Of a DNA stretch of 64,000 nucleotides, positions 43,453 through 51,563 are shown one piece after another. The notes under the pieces were generated by a model. That model was not told the DNA's origin, made no database searches, and was given only the letters and a program-made list of their open reading frames with translations. The DNA comes from Methanomassiliicoccaceae archaeon UBA472 (lineage in GTDB: Archaea > Thermoplasmatota > Thermoplasmata > Methanomassiliicoccales > UBA472): the NCBI GenBank assembly GCA_002497075.1, contig DAML01000005.1, positions 289-64,288 of the forward strand, written 5' to 3'. Numbering within the stretch: position 1 is the first letter of the stretch; each line of letters starts with the position of its first letter. The translations under genes and the position numbers were made by a program.

Positions 43453-43563
43453 TCAATAAACGAGCATGATCACGACCAGTACGGTCAAGATCACCAACCC
43501 TATGCCCAGGACGTACCCGAACATCTTCTTGCGCCGGACCTGGCGTTCGTACGGATATGACAT
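43453..43563 (-). CDS. 36-residue single-pass membrane peptide
   Basis: A very short gene: a basic start (MSYPYERQVRRKKMFG) followed by one strongly hydrophobic helix of about 18 residues (VLGIGLVILTVLVVIMLV) and a final Tyr. The positive-inside rule puts the N terminus in the cytoplasm. A GAGGG lies before the ATG, and an AT-rich ATAAATA sits upstream at about 43579-43586. No family is recognised. The clean helix and ribosome-binding site argue for a real gene. Confidence 0.6.
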   Translation of the reverse strand: MSYPYERQVRRKKMFGYVLGIGLVILTVLVVIMLVY

Positions 43564-43607
43564 CGTTTCCCTCGTGGATATTTATTGAATTGACGTAGAT
43601 ATACATG

Positions 43608-44387
43608 TTACCTCGAAATTACAACATTGTTGCCGATGCGACCGTCGGTGGAATTGTGTGTCAGCATGTAGAGGACGTTTTCTACCTCGGTGACGGACAC
43701 GTCATGCGAGATGACCGCGATTATGTGACCGGATACCGTTGCTTTCAAGGGATCGGTGCTGTAGAACGATGCGTCGTTCAACGGAGAACTGCCGATGTTC
43801 TGCAGGTTGTACAGAGTGTCGTTCAACTGGCACTGCAGGGCGATAGCGCGCGGAAGGATGATGGCGTTCATCCCGGACTGGAAGTGAACGCTTGTTCCGG
43901 TAACGTTCAGGACAACCAGGTACACCTGGTCGTCGGCGCTGTAGCGGTATATGCCGGTCGAGACGGTATCGAGACCGTAATCGCCTTCGTCACCAGTGCC
44001 GTTGATGACGATGACCCTGGACTTTTCGGCGACGGCGCGCTCCATCTTCATCTTGAGATACGCGTCGTAGCTGCCACCGCTATCGGTGCCGGTGCCGATG
44101 AACGGAGTGGAGGATATCGTCCAGTAGGCGTTGTACTTATTCGAGTCGTCCTGATCGATGTCCAGCTGCGCGTCATCGCCGAGCCAGCCGGTGTTCTCGG
44201 CCACCGCCTCGAACTCCACGTTGACGTACGTCGCCGTTTCCGGAATATCCACGTCGTAGATCCAGTTCAGCGTGTACAGCACGTTCTTCGTGGCGCTTAC
44301 GCGCTTCGTCGCGAACTCCTGTCCCTGGTCCTGATAGTTGATGACGAAGAACACTTCGACCTCCTCTTGTATGCTGATGGAGCTCAA
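43608..44387 (-). pseudogene. Truncated duplicate of the surface-protein domain found at 46150-46936
   Basis: 259 open codons that repeat, at about 85 percent identity by eye, the domain in the middle of the large surface protein (VFFVINYQD ... GRIGNNV). It lacks a signal peptide, TSP3 repeats and membrane helices. Its only start is a TTG, and homology already runs upstream of it (LEYETL matches MEYKTL), so the 5 prime end is a break, not a natural start. It continues in frame from the stop of the AT-rich gene at 44436. It may be a decayed remnant or a silent donor for gene conversion. Confidence 0.65.
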
Positions 44388-44402
44388 CGTTTCGTATTCA
44401 AG
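43611..44402 (-). repeat. Repeat copy A of the duplicated surface domain
   Basis: About 790 bases matching 46150-46936 in the same orientation, with long identical stretches (for example around CACTGCAGGGCGATAGC). The two copies flank the AT-rich segment. Confidence 0.75.
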
Positions 44403-44435
44403 TAATAGATGATTATTATGAATAACACCCGTGTA

Positions 44436-45077
44436 TCACCTATACGCGTCGAACATGACTGCTTGGATTTCCAATCGGTGGTTGGAGTTGCGTTCATAGA
44501 TCTCACCGACACCTTCCCCTTTATCTATAATCGGGATTCCCCATTGCTCGCGGAAGAAACGAATCATCATGTCGATCTGAGGGGGATATTTTAATCCTGT
44601 TTTATATATTGTGTTATTATTTAAATATATAATGAGCCCACCAGGAGCGTTTTTCCAAGTAATATAATTGGAAAAAGTCAAATCTTGAGTCATGGTCCCT
44701 CTAATAACGAATATCTTTTCGATGTCTTTCCTGAGTAATTCTTTTTTAACTCCATGCAGGATATCGGCGGTGTTCCTATAGACCTTGATTCTATTTGAAA
44801 AGATGATTATGGAAGTGGCCGCTTTTATATCGGAGGTAGTTACGAATTCTGCATAAAATATTAGTATGGCCGCCCCTAATGCGAGAACTACTAATCCGAT
44901 ATAAGGTATATTATAACTCCCAATAAATATTTCTTCAATTATTAGATATATGCACGATGTGTAAAAAACCCTTAAGAGCCACAGCAATAAAACATATGTC
45001 ATTCGATGGCTGTATGTGGTCGACATCAATTTCTTTGGGATTCGTTCAATAAATATGATATCCTTATCCCGAATCAA
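44436..45077 (-). CDS. AT-rich two-helix membrane protein with PH-like cytoplasmic part
   Basis: 213 residues, with base composition far more AT-rich than the rest of the window. Two hydrophobic helices (about 27-47 and 57-77) are followed by a soluble part with alternating strands (SIIIFSNRIKVYRN, KDIEKIFVIRG, GGLIIYLNNNTIYKTG) and an amphipathic helix (DMMIRFFREQWG), which looks like a bacterial PH domain. The TTG start overlaps the stop of the large surface protein (TTGA); ATG at 45026 is an alternative. Function unknown; the composition suggests transfer. Confidence 0.65.
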   Translation of the reverse strand: MIRDKDIIFIERIPKKLMSTTYSHRMTYVLLLWLLRVFYTSCIYLIIEEIFIGSYNIPYIGLVVLALGAAILIFYAEFVTTSDIKAATSIIIFSNRIKVYRNTADILHGVKKELLRKDIEKIFVIRGTMTQDLTFSNYITWKNAPGGLIIYLNNNTIYKTGLKYPPQIDMMIRFFREQWGIPIIDKGEGVGEIYERNSNHRLEIQAVMFDAYR

Positions 45078-48000
45078 GCCATCACATCCACTAATCCTGT
45101 GAATAAACTAATCGATGAAAATGCGATACAGATTTTTCCAACTGGAGTCCTTTTTGCACCATCCAACCCAGCCACCAAACCTATGCAAGTGAAGAATAAT
45201 CCGGTGTAATCTAGTAGATCATTATCTTCCTGATCGTCCCCGATGTCAATCCAGAATAATATCAATCCTATACAACTACAAAGGAAGCTAATTGATGATT
45301 TGATTTTTTTTCCTATCTCGAGATCATCATCACCTAAGTCACCAAACACACTTATCTGCCCGAAGAAGAACGAACTGAGAACTGCGAAAACGGAAACGAC
45401 AGTAGCACTCAGCTGAACACCTTCTGATGTTAAAAAATCGAAAATTGAATATGATATATTGGCCACCCCATTGATTATCGAATCGATCAACCAATGGGCT
45501 CCAGTCAATCCTGTGACCATCCCCTGCATAATAATATCTATCAGTACTGGACTGATGAGAAGAAGGACGAAGCCGAATGGACCAGTAATCGTCTGGGCCA
45601 GGCTCATACCGATAATAATCATGGTTGCAATGGCCATGAGGAGCTTGAATGTCGTGCTTCCGAACATGAAATCGAATATTTCCTCTGCAGCCTGGAATAC
45701 ATTCATTTGTCCTTTTTCAACACTAGTTGAAACGTTTTTTATCACAGAAATTATACCTAATGCCCATGATACAAAAGAGTCCCGGATGTTGTTCAGAGGC
45801 TCAGCGATAAGTGATTCGTATGCGGTTTTTATAAGTTTAATTATATAATTTACACATTCCCAGAATGCGTCAACGATTCGGTCCACCGCATCCTGCACAT
45901 CGTCCCAGAGGTCCGATGCCAGGTTGCCGATCGCCTTCAGCCCTTCTTTGACCAGGTGTGCTAAGAGCAGTAGTACGCCGCCGGTCGCCACCCAGACCAT
46001 GAAGTCGAAGACCATGCCGGCGATGTCGCCAATTATGCTTCCCAGGCTGTAATAGTTCGGTCCCTCGCCCATGCCAGAGTTCATTACGGATGTCGGTATC
46101 GCGGAAAGGATGTCGTTCGGAAGGTGAAGCAGGTAGAGCGCCGTCGGTGATATCGTCACGTTGTTGCCTATGCGCCCACCGGTGGAATTGTGCGTCAGCA
46201 TCGTCAGTATCGTCTCCGCCTGCGAGGCGGTGACGTTCTTGCTGATTACGGCGATTATGTGACCGGAAGCGGTGGATTTTAGGGGGTCGGTGCTGTAGAA
46301 CGATGCTCCGTTGAGCGGCGTATTGCCGACGTTCTGCAGATCGTACAGCGTATCGTTCAGCTGGCACTGCAGGGCGATAGCTCTCGGCAGAATTATCGTG
46401 TTCATCCCGGACTGGAAGTGAGCACTAGTTCCGGAGACGTTCAGGACGACCAGGTATACCTGGTCGTCGGCGCTGTAGCGGTAGACGCCGGTCGAGACGG
46501 CGTCCAGACCGTAGTCGCCGTCCTCTCCGGTTACGTTGATGACGATGACCTTGGCCTTCTCCGCCACGGCGCGCTCCATCTTCATCTTCAGATACGCATC
46601 GTAGCTGCCGCCGCTGTCCGTGCCGGTGCCTATGAACGGAGTGGAGGATATGGTCCAGTAGGCATTGTACTTGTTCGAGTCGTCCTGATCGATGTCCAGC
46701 TGCGCGTCGTCGCCGAGCCAGCCGGCGTTCTCGGCCACCGCCTCGAACTCAACGTTGACGTACGTCGCCGTCTCCGGGATATCGACGTCGTAGACCCAGT
46801 TCAGTGCGCATAGAACGTTCTTGGTGGCGCTAATGCGCTTCGTCGCAAATTCCTGTTCCTCGTCCTGATAGTTGATGACGAAGAACACCGGGACGTTGTC
46901 CTGCCCGTTGATGGTGTCCAGGGTCTTGTATTCCATTAGGGTGATGCGCAGCACCGCATCGCCCATGTAACGGTCGATGTTGTCAGCATAGCCGTCATCA
47001 TCGGTGTCCGCACGTGTCGGGTCCGTCGCCGAACCGCACAGGGTGCTTCCGATGATCTCATTGCGATCAAAAACGCCATCGCTGTCGCTGTCCGAGGAAC
47101 GCGGGTTGGTCATCCAGCCGTCCGTCCCGAACTCCACCTCCTCTCCGTCGAGGAGGAGGTCGTCGTCAGAATCGCTGTCAAGGGGGTTCGTCGTTCCGTT
47201 GACCTGGAGTCGGGCGTATTCCACGCGACCTTTCTCTCCCGCCGTAGACACGTCCCTAACATAGATGTGCCAGACGTTGGCCGAGGAGAGATCGCTGGCT
47301 GTGTATGGGGAGGAGATCGTGAACAGGTTCCGGAGGATGAAGAAGTTGGCCCCGCTGCCGGTGTTGGCGGCCTTGACGATCTTATGCGTTCCTGTGCCCT
47401 TGGCGACCTTGACCTCCAGCTGATATTGCGATGTATGCATGATGCCCAGTACCAGGCAGAAGGACGTTATCGAGGCGCTGCCGCCAGCTATGGCCGGGAC
47501 GCTGAAGGCGATGTCCAGCACGGTTCCGTTGTCCGGTATCAGATATGAATCGTCCGTCGACCACGTGTATGAATATTTCTCGGAACCGTCGAGCAGTCCG
47601 TCCGAATCGGTGTCGGGATCGCAGGGGTCTGTCATGTGAGCGGCAGTCCGTTCCACATTGTCGCCCAGTCCGTCGGAGTCCGTGTCCGCTGAGAACGGGT
47701 TCAGGTCGTAGACGTGCGTTCCGACGCTGCTCTGGGTGATCCTTATTGATTCGAGCGCGTCGCTGTACCCATCCCCGTCGCCGTCCCTGCAGACGGTGAT
47801 CGAATCGACTGCTACGGAGGACGCCGAATTGATCCAGAAGATGATGTTGGTCTGACCTCTTAGCACGTAATCATACACGTCCACAGCGGAGGTCGCGAAG
47901 AGGGTGGTATGCCATTGTCCGTCGACGGTAAGGCTGCCCAACGACACATAATCACCATAACCGTTCCCTTTGAACTGGTAAAGACTGGCCGTTCCGGAGG

Positions 48001-48154
48001 TCGCCTTGTAGCATATGCTTATGATATAGCTTGTACCGCTGAGGGCCCCGTTCAGCAGGAAGTTGGCAGACATCCCCTGCACCGTGTTCCTTACCGCACG
48101 TGAATCGAGCGTGGTCATCGTGCTCCATTCCCCGTTGTCATAGATGAACTCCAA
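45074..48154 (-). CDS. Large TSP3-repeat surface protein, 5 prime end lost; mosaic gene
   Basis: About 1026 codons without a credible start: a TTG directly after an in-frame TGA; first ATG at 48118. Order: a jelly-roll-like binding domain (about 10-120), calcium-binding TSP3 repeats (DGDGDGYSD, DTDSDGLGDN, DTDSDGLLDG), a P-domain-like beta domain (about 205-320), more TSP3 repeats (SDSDDDLLLDG, SDSDSDGVFD, DTDDDGYAD), the duplicated domain (about 407-668), then several membrane helices to the end. The 3 prime 800 bases (45074 to about 45870) are AT-rich while the rest is GC-rich, so the gene is a mosaic. It probably was a cell-surface protein; without a signal peptide its product may not be exported. 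Confidence 0.65.
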   Translation of the reverse strand: MEFIYDNGEWSTMTTLDSRAVRNTVQGMSANFLLNGALSGTSYIISICYKATSGTASLYQFKGNGYGDYVSLGSLTVDGQWHTTLFATSAVDVYDYVLRGQTNIIFWINSASSVAVDSITVCRDGDGDGYSDALESIRITQSSVGTHVYDLNPFSADTDSDGLGDNVERTAAHMTDPCDPDTDSDGLLDGSEKYSYTWSTDDSYLIPDNGTVLDIAFSVPAIAGGSASITSFCLVLGIMHTSQYQLEVKVAKGTGTHKIVKAANTGSGANFFILRNLFTISSPYTASDLSSANVWHIYVRDVSTAGEKGRVEYARLQVNGTTNPLDSDSDDDLLLDGEEVEFGTDGWMTNPRSSDSDSDGVFDRNEIIGSTLCGSATDPTRADTDDDGYADNIDRYMGDAVLRITLMEYKTLDTINGQDNVPVFFVINYQDEEQEFATKRISATKNVLCALNWVYDVDIPETATYVNVEFEAVAENAGWLGDDAQLDIDQDDSNKYNAYWTISSTPFIGTGTDSGGSYDAYLKMKMERAVAEKAKVIVINVTGEDGDYGLDAVSTGVYRYSADDQVYLVVLNVSGTSAHFQSGMNTIILPRAIALQCQLNDTLYDLQNVGNTPLNGASFYSTDPLKSTASGHIIAVISKNVTASQAETILTMLTHNSTGGRIGNNVTISPTALYLLHLPNDILSAIPTSVMNSGMGEGPNYYSLGSIIGDIAGMVFDFMVWVATGGVLLLLAHLVKEGLKAIGNLASDLWDDVQDAVDRIVDAFWECVNYIIKLIKTAYESLIAEPLNNIRDSFVSWALGIISVIKNVSTSVEKGQMNVFQAAEEIFDFMFGSTTFKLLMAIATMIIIGMSLAQTITGPFGFVLLLISPVLIDIIMQGMVTGLTGAHWLIDSIINGVANISYSIFDFLTSEGVQLSATVVSVFAVLSSFFFGQISVFGDLGDDDLEIGKKIKSSISFLCSCIGLILFWIDIGDDQEDNDLLDYTGLFFTCIGLVAGLDGAKRTPVGKICIAFSSISLFTGLVDVMA
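46150..46936 (-). repeat. Repeat copy B of the duplicated surface domain
   Basis: The intact copy, inside the large surface-protein gene, matching 43611-44402. Both copies are in the same orientation, so recombination between them would delete the AT-rich 1.7 kb in between. Confidence 0.75.
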
Positions 48155-48425
48155 TCATCGCCATCGGAGGAGTGGAGTCACCATCAGGTAGACGCAGGCT
48201 ACGCTGATCCATTTCTTAGCAAATGAGTTCGTCCGACTTCCCCCCTAAGATGTTTGAAAAATCATGTTTTTCATCGGTATATAACTGTGATTGGAGCATT
48301 CTCCTTTCGTAGAATGATCTTAAAATAAGACTGTACAGACCATTTTACAATGATGTATCTCATTTTCACCCACCTCCCCCTATCAGTCCTTTATACCCTC
48401 AAGGCGAAGTTGGTTCGGTGAGCAG
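48155..48425. other. Gap holding a broken signal-peptide remnant and a promoter
   Basis: On the minus strand, bases 48155-48223, in frame with the surface gene, read FAKKWISVACVYLMVTPLLRWR and then TGA: a basic end plus a hydrophobic stretch like a signal peptide, but with no usable start (the frame opens after a TAG). Bases 48241-48340 are AT-rich with no gene. On the plus strand TTTATACC near 48391 is a TATA-like element for the gene at 48426. Confidence 0.5.
48227..48237 (+). repeat. Right copy of the 11-base direct repeat bracketing the island
   Basis: GTTCGTCCGAC, identical to 43427-43437. It lies just upstream of the signal-peptide remnant of the surface gene, at the outer edge of the unusual region. 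Confidence 0.4.
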
Positions 48426-49163
48426 ATGTACCGCTCCATGCCCGAGATGGTGACCGAACCGCTGGTCCATGATTTCCATTCTGTGACAGATGGAATGCTG
48501 GCCACCACCGCCATACCCCCGGTGGACGAACTGCTCGGCGGACTTGAACCGGGAACGGTCACCACCATCGACAGCTCGGACAAACTGCTGTTCAACCTGG
48601 TCAACATGCTGAGCGTGAACTTCGTTCGCGAATGGCATCGCGACGTGATCTGGGTGGATGGCGGGAACTCCGTGAACCCTTACGATCTCACGTACGTGTG
48701 CAAGCGCTTCCGGCTGCGTCCGGAGGAGGTGCTGAACAGCATCAGCGTGTCCAGGGCCTTCACCGCCTACCAGATGTCCACATTGGTCGAGGAGTCTCTG
48801 GAGGAGGAGCTCTGCCGCAGCAAGGGCGGCATGGTGGTGGTGTCCTGCTACCCGGACCTCTTCCAGGACGCGGACATGGACTGGGAGGAGTCGCTGAAGC
48901 TCATGGAGAGGGGCATGGGCAAGTTACGCTCCCTCACAGCCAAGCACCGCACCGTGAGCGTGGTGACCAACTACGGTCTAGCGAAGCTGATGTACCGCAA
49001 GGGGCTGCGCTCCCTCTTCTATGAGAAGGTTGACCGAGTGGTCAGCGTGGAGCACCGCTCCGGTTACGTGCGCATCTCATTACCGAGAGAAGAGAAAGAG
49101 ATCATGTACCGGCCGGTCCCGCCGAACCAGACAACTTTGGACGAGTACCGGAGGCGGTTCTGA
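48426..49163 (+). CDS. RecA/RadA-fold protein with degenerate ATP site, PolB-associated
   Basis: 245 residues. The opening PPVDELLGGLEPGTVTTI aligns with the IDELLGGG...G start of RadA/RadB proteins. Where the P-loop GxxxxGKT should be, it reads DSSDKLLF, so ATP binding is probably lost. The Walker B strand is MVVVSCYPD with no acidic pair. It is therefore a RecA paralogue acting structurally. GGTGA stands before the ATG. It overlaps the next gene by one base, and the polymerase follows, which suggests a DNA-repair complex similar in layout to ImuA-ImuB-DnaE2 of bacteria. Confidence 0.72.
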   Translation: MYRSMPEMVTEPLVHDFHSVTDGMLATTAIPPVDELLGGLEPGTVTTIDSSDKLLFNLVNMLSVNFVREWHRDVIWVDGGNSVNPYDLTYVCKRFRLRPEEVLNSISVSRAFTAYQMSTLVEESLEEELCRSKGGMVVVSCYPDLFQDADMDWEESLKLMERGMGKLRSLTAKHRTVSVVTNYGLAKLMYRKGLRSLFYEKVDRVVSVEHRSGYVRISLPREEKEIMYRPVPPNQTTLDEYRRRF

Positions 49164-49402
49164 TGGGGCGCACGGTTCCAACCTACCGCATGGCCTCAGA
49201 ATCTTTATTCCAGAGCTGGAGCGATTATCGGAGAGCGTTACCGCAGGAGGACCGCGAGGCGTTCGACCGCCTTTCCGATAAGGTCCGGCTTCACGCCTCG
49301 GCTTGTTCCGTTGCCGCTTTCCTAGATCCTCTGGAGGGGGCGCTGCTCTCCATACTCCTGGAGCAGGAGAAGGAGCTGGAACGCCTGCGCAAGAAGGCCT
49401 GA
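49163..49402 (+). CDS. Small conserved protein of the PolB cassette (MGRT-start family)
   Basis: 79 residues, helical and soluble: MGRTVPTYRMASESLFQSW, DREAFDRLSDKVRLHASA and a C-terminal ILLEQEKELERLRKK helix. I recall similar small proteins with an MGRT-P-T-[YF]-R start in haloarchaea next to a type B polymerase, but no function is known. It shares a base with the previous gene and lies 4 bases before the polymerase, so the three are almost certainly co-translated. Confidence 0.72.
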   Translation: MGRTVPTYRMASESLFQSWSDYRRALPQEDREAFDRLSDKVRLHASACSVAAFLDPLEGALLSILLEQEKELERLRKKA

Positions 49403-49406
49403 TAGG

Positions 49407-51563
49407 ATGCACGGATGGATCCTGGACTGCTACGCGGACGAGGTCAACAACGAGATGGTGACCTGGATAAAGACGTCCACGGGAATGGAGCGCGTCGCCG
49501 ATCGCGAGTACCGCCCGTGCTTTTACGTAAAACCATCCGCGGAGCGCAGGCAGGACCTGCTCCTCGGTCTTAAGGAGGCGGGAGTGGAGCATCGTTGGGA
49601 GAAGCACCGCACCTGGCTGACCGGGCCTATGGAGGAAGTGCTAAAGGTTACCCCGCGAGGCTACCGAAACCTGATGCCTCTGGCGAAGACCATCGACAAG
49701 TGGGGATGCCACCGCGACCACACGCTCTTCAACGTCGATACGCGCATGGACACCCGCTACTTCCTGCACCGCAAGGTCTTCCCGATGGGGCTGATGGACG
49801 TTGAGAAGTGGAAGAACCTGGACACCCCGTTCCGGCTGGACTATCCGATGCCAGAGCTGCGGACGTGCGAACTGACGTTGGAAACCTCCGCCCGCCGGGG
49901 GATGCCGACTATGGAGGACCGCCTGAAACGGGCCACGCTAGACGATATCGTCATGGAAGGCAAGGAGGCGGACATCCTGGAGCTGTTGCAGCAGGCCCTT
50001 CGGGACAAGGACCCGGACGTGCTGATCACCGACGGCGGGGATAGCTTCCATCTGCCGTTCCTGGAGAAGTGCGCTGAAAGGAACGAAATGGAGCTGGAAC
50101 TGGGACGGGAAGGAGGAAAGCGCCGGGGGAAGGGCAAGAGCTACTTCACTTACGGACGCATCCTTTACAAACCGCCGGCGTACAAGCTGCGCGGGCGCAT
50201 CCATCTGGATAAAGGATCATCGTTCATCTTTCAGGAAGGGAAGATGGCCGGACTGATCGATCTGTGCCGCCTTTCTCGTATATCGTTGCAGGACATGGCC
50301 CGCATGTCCCCGGGGAGCGCCATCAGCGCCATGCAGGTGAACGAGGCCAGCAAGATGGGTTCGCTGGTGATGTGGAAGAAGAATTTGCCGGAAGATTTCA
50401 AGACCGCCGCCGAATTGGTGGCCTGCGACCGCGGAGGACTCATCTATGAACCGAAGGTCGGCCTGCACGAGCACATCCAGGAGGTCGATTTCACCTCGCT
50501 CTACCCGAGCATCATGGTCCGCCACAACATATCCCCGGAAACGCTCAACTGCGATTGCTGTCAGGACAGCGGCGAACCCGTACCGGGACTGGGATATTGG
50601 ACCTGCACCAAGCGCAAGGGTCTGCTCGGCCGCGTGCTGGAGCCGATCGTGCGTCGGAGGATATCCCTGAAGCGATTGAAGAACGAGGGCGGACGACGAA
50701 GCGAGATCTACGACCAGCAGGCCAAGGTGCTCAAGTGGGTGCTGGTGACCTGCTTCGGTTATACCGGATACCGCAACGCCCGCTTCGGTCGCATCGAGTG
50801 CCATGAATCGATCACCGCCCACGGCCGGGAGATATTGCTCAAATCGGCGGAGGTGGCCGAGAATCGCGGATTCCGCGTGCTGCACGGCATCGTGGACTCA
50901 TTGTGGCTTTCCGGTGACGGGGACATTGAAGCGTACTGCAGGGAGATAGGGCAGCGCATGGGCATACCGCTGGTATGGGACGGGGAGTACAAGTGGATAG
51001 TGTTCCTGCCGAACCTTACGAACGGCGCAGGCGCTTTGAACCGTTACTATGGCGCGTTCCAGGACGGGGAGCTGAAGGTGCGCGGCATCGCTCTCCGCAG
51101 AAGGGACACCTGCACTCTGGCCAGGGAACTGCAGCAGGGCATGCTCGATCGACTGGTGCTCGGCGAGGACGCCGACGGGTTCAGGCATCGCATACCTGAA
51201 GCGTTGGACGTCCTGGATTCGTTCGTGCGCGATCTTCGGAACATGGAGACGCCGCTGGAGAAGCTGGTGCTCTCCAAACGTATAACCAGGGAGCTGAACG
51301 AGTACCGGCAGAAGAACGATCAATTTCGTGCGTTATGCCAGCTGGAGGACCAGGGCTTCCGGACGCCGCCTGGAGAGGCCGTCGAGTTCATAATGATCAA
51401 GGGCAAGGAGGTCAAGGTGGCGCAGTTCCTGGAAGGGGACGAGGAATACGATGTAGGGCGGTATGAGGAGCTTTTGTTCCGGGCGGCGGGCGAACTGTTG
51501 TCGCCGTTCGACCTCGGCCAGGACCGTCTGAGGGATTTCTACCGCAGGAACGGGGCGAAGTAG
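49407..51563 (+). CDS. B-family DNA polymerase, exonuclease-defective (PolB2-like)
   Basis: 718 residues, about 60-200 shorter than replicative archaeal PolB. Polymerase motif A is intact (DFTSLYPSIMVRHNIS, D361), as is motif B (KVLKWVLVTCFGYTGYRN). Motif C reads GIVDSLW instead of YGDTDS, keeping the metal-binding second Asp (D497) but not the first. Exonuclease motif I DxE reads LTLET and motif II F-D reads SFHLPFL (H215), so proofreading is probably dead. This fits an error-prone or bypass polymerase. The gene ends with two amber codons in a row (TAGTAG) and overlaps the convergent permease gene by 25 bases. Confidence 0.88.
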   Translation: MHGWILDCYADEVNNEMVTWIKTSTGMERVADREYRPCFYVKPSAERRQDLLLGLKEAGVEHRWEKHRTWLTGPMEEVLKVTPRGYRNLMPLAKTIDKWGCHRDHTLFNVDTRMDTRYFLHRKVFPMGLMDVEKWKNLDTPFRLDYPMPELRTCELTLETSARRGMPTMEDRLKRATLDDIVMEGKEADILELLQQALRDKDPDVLITDGGDSFHLPFLEKCAERNEMELELGREGGKRRGKGKSYFTYGRILYKPPAYKLRGRIHLDKGSSFIFQEGKMAGLIDLCRLSRISLQDMARMSPGSAISAMQVNEASKMGSLVMWKKNLPEDFKTAAELVACDRGGLIYEPKVGLHEHIQEVDFTSLYPSIMVRHNISPETLNCDCCQDSGEPVPGLGYWTCTKRKGLLGRVLEPIVRRRISLKRLKNEGGRRSEIYDQQAKVLKWVLVTCFGYTGYRNARFGRIECHESITAHGREILLKSAEVAENRGFRVLHGIVDSLWLSGDGDIEAYCREIGQRMGIPLVWDGEYKWIVFLPNLTNGAGALNRYYGAFQDGELKVRGIALRRRDTCTLARELQQGMLDRLVLGEDADGFRHRIPEALDVLDSFVRDLRNMETPLEKLVLSKRITRELNEYRQKNDQFRALCQLEDQGFRTPPGEAVEFIMIKGKEVKVAQFLEGDEEYDVGRYEELLFRAAGELLSPFDLGQDRLRDFYRRNGAK

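Noticed and set aside
48155..48157. TGA before the surface gene read as selenocysteine
   Set aside because: No SECIS-like hairpin was seen, the context is not a redox motif, and there is no start codon upstream in that frame.
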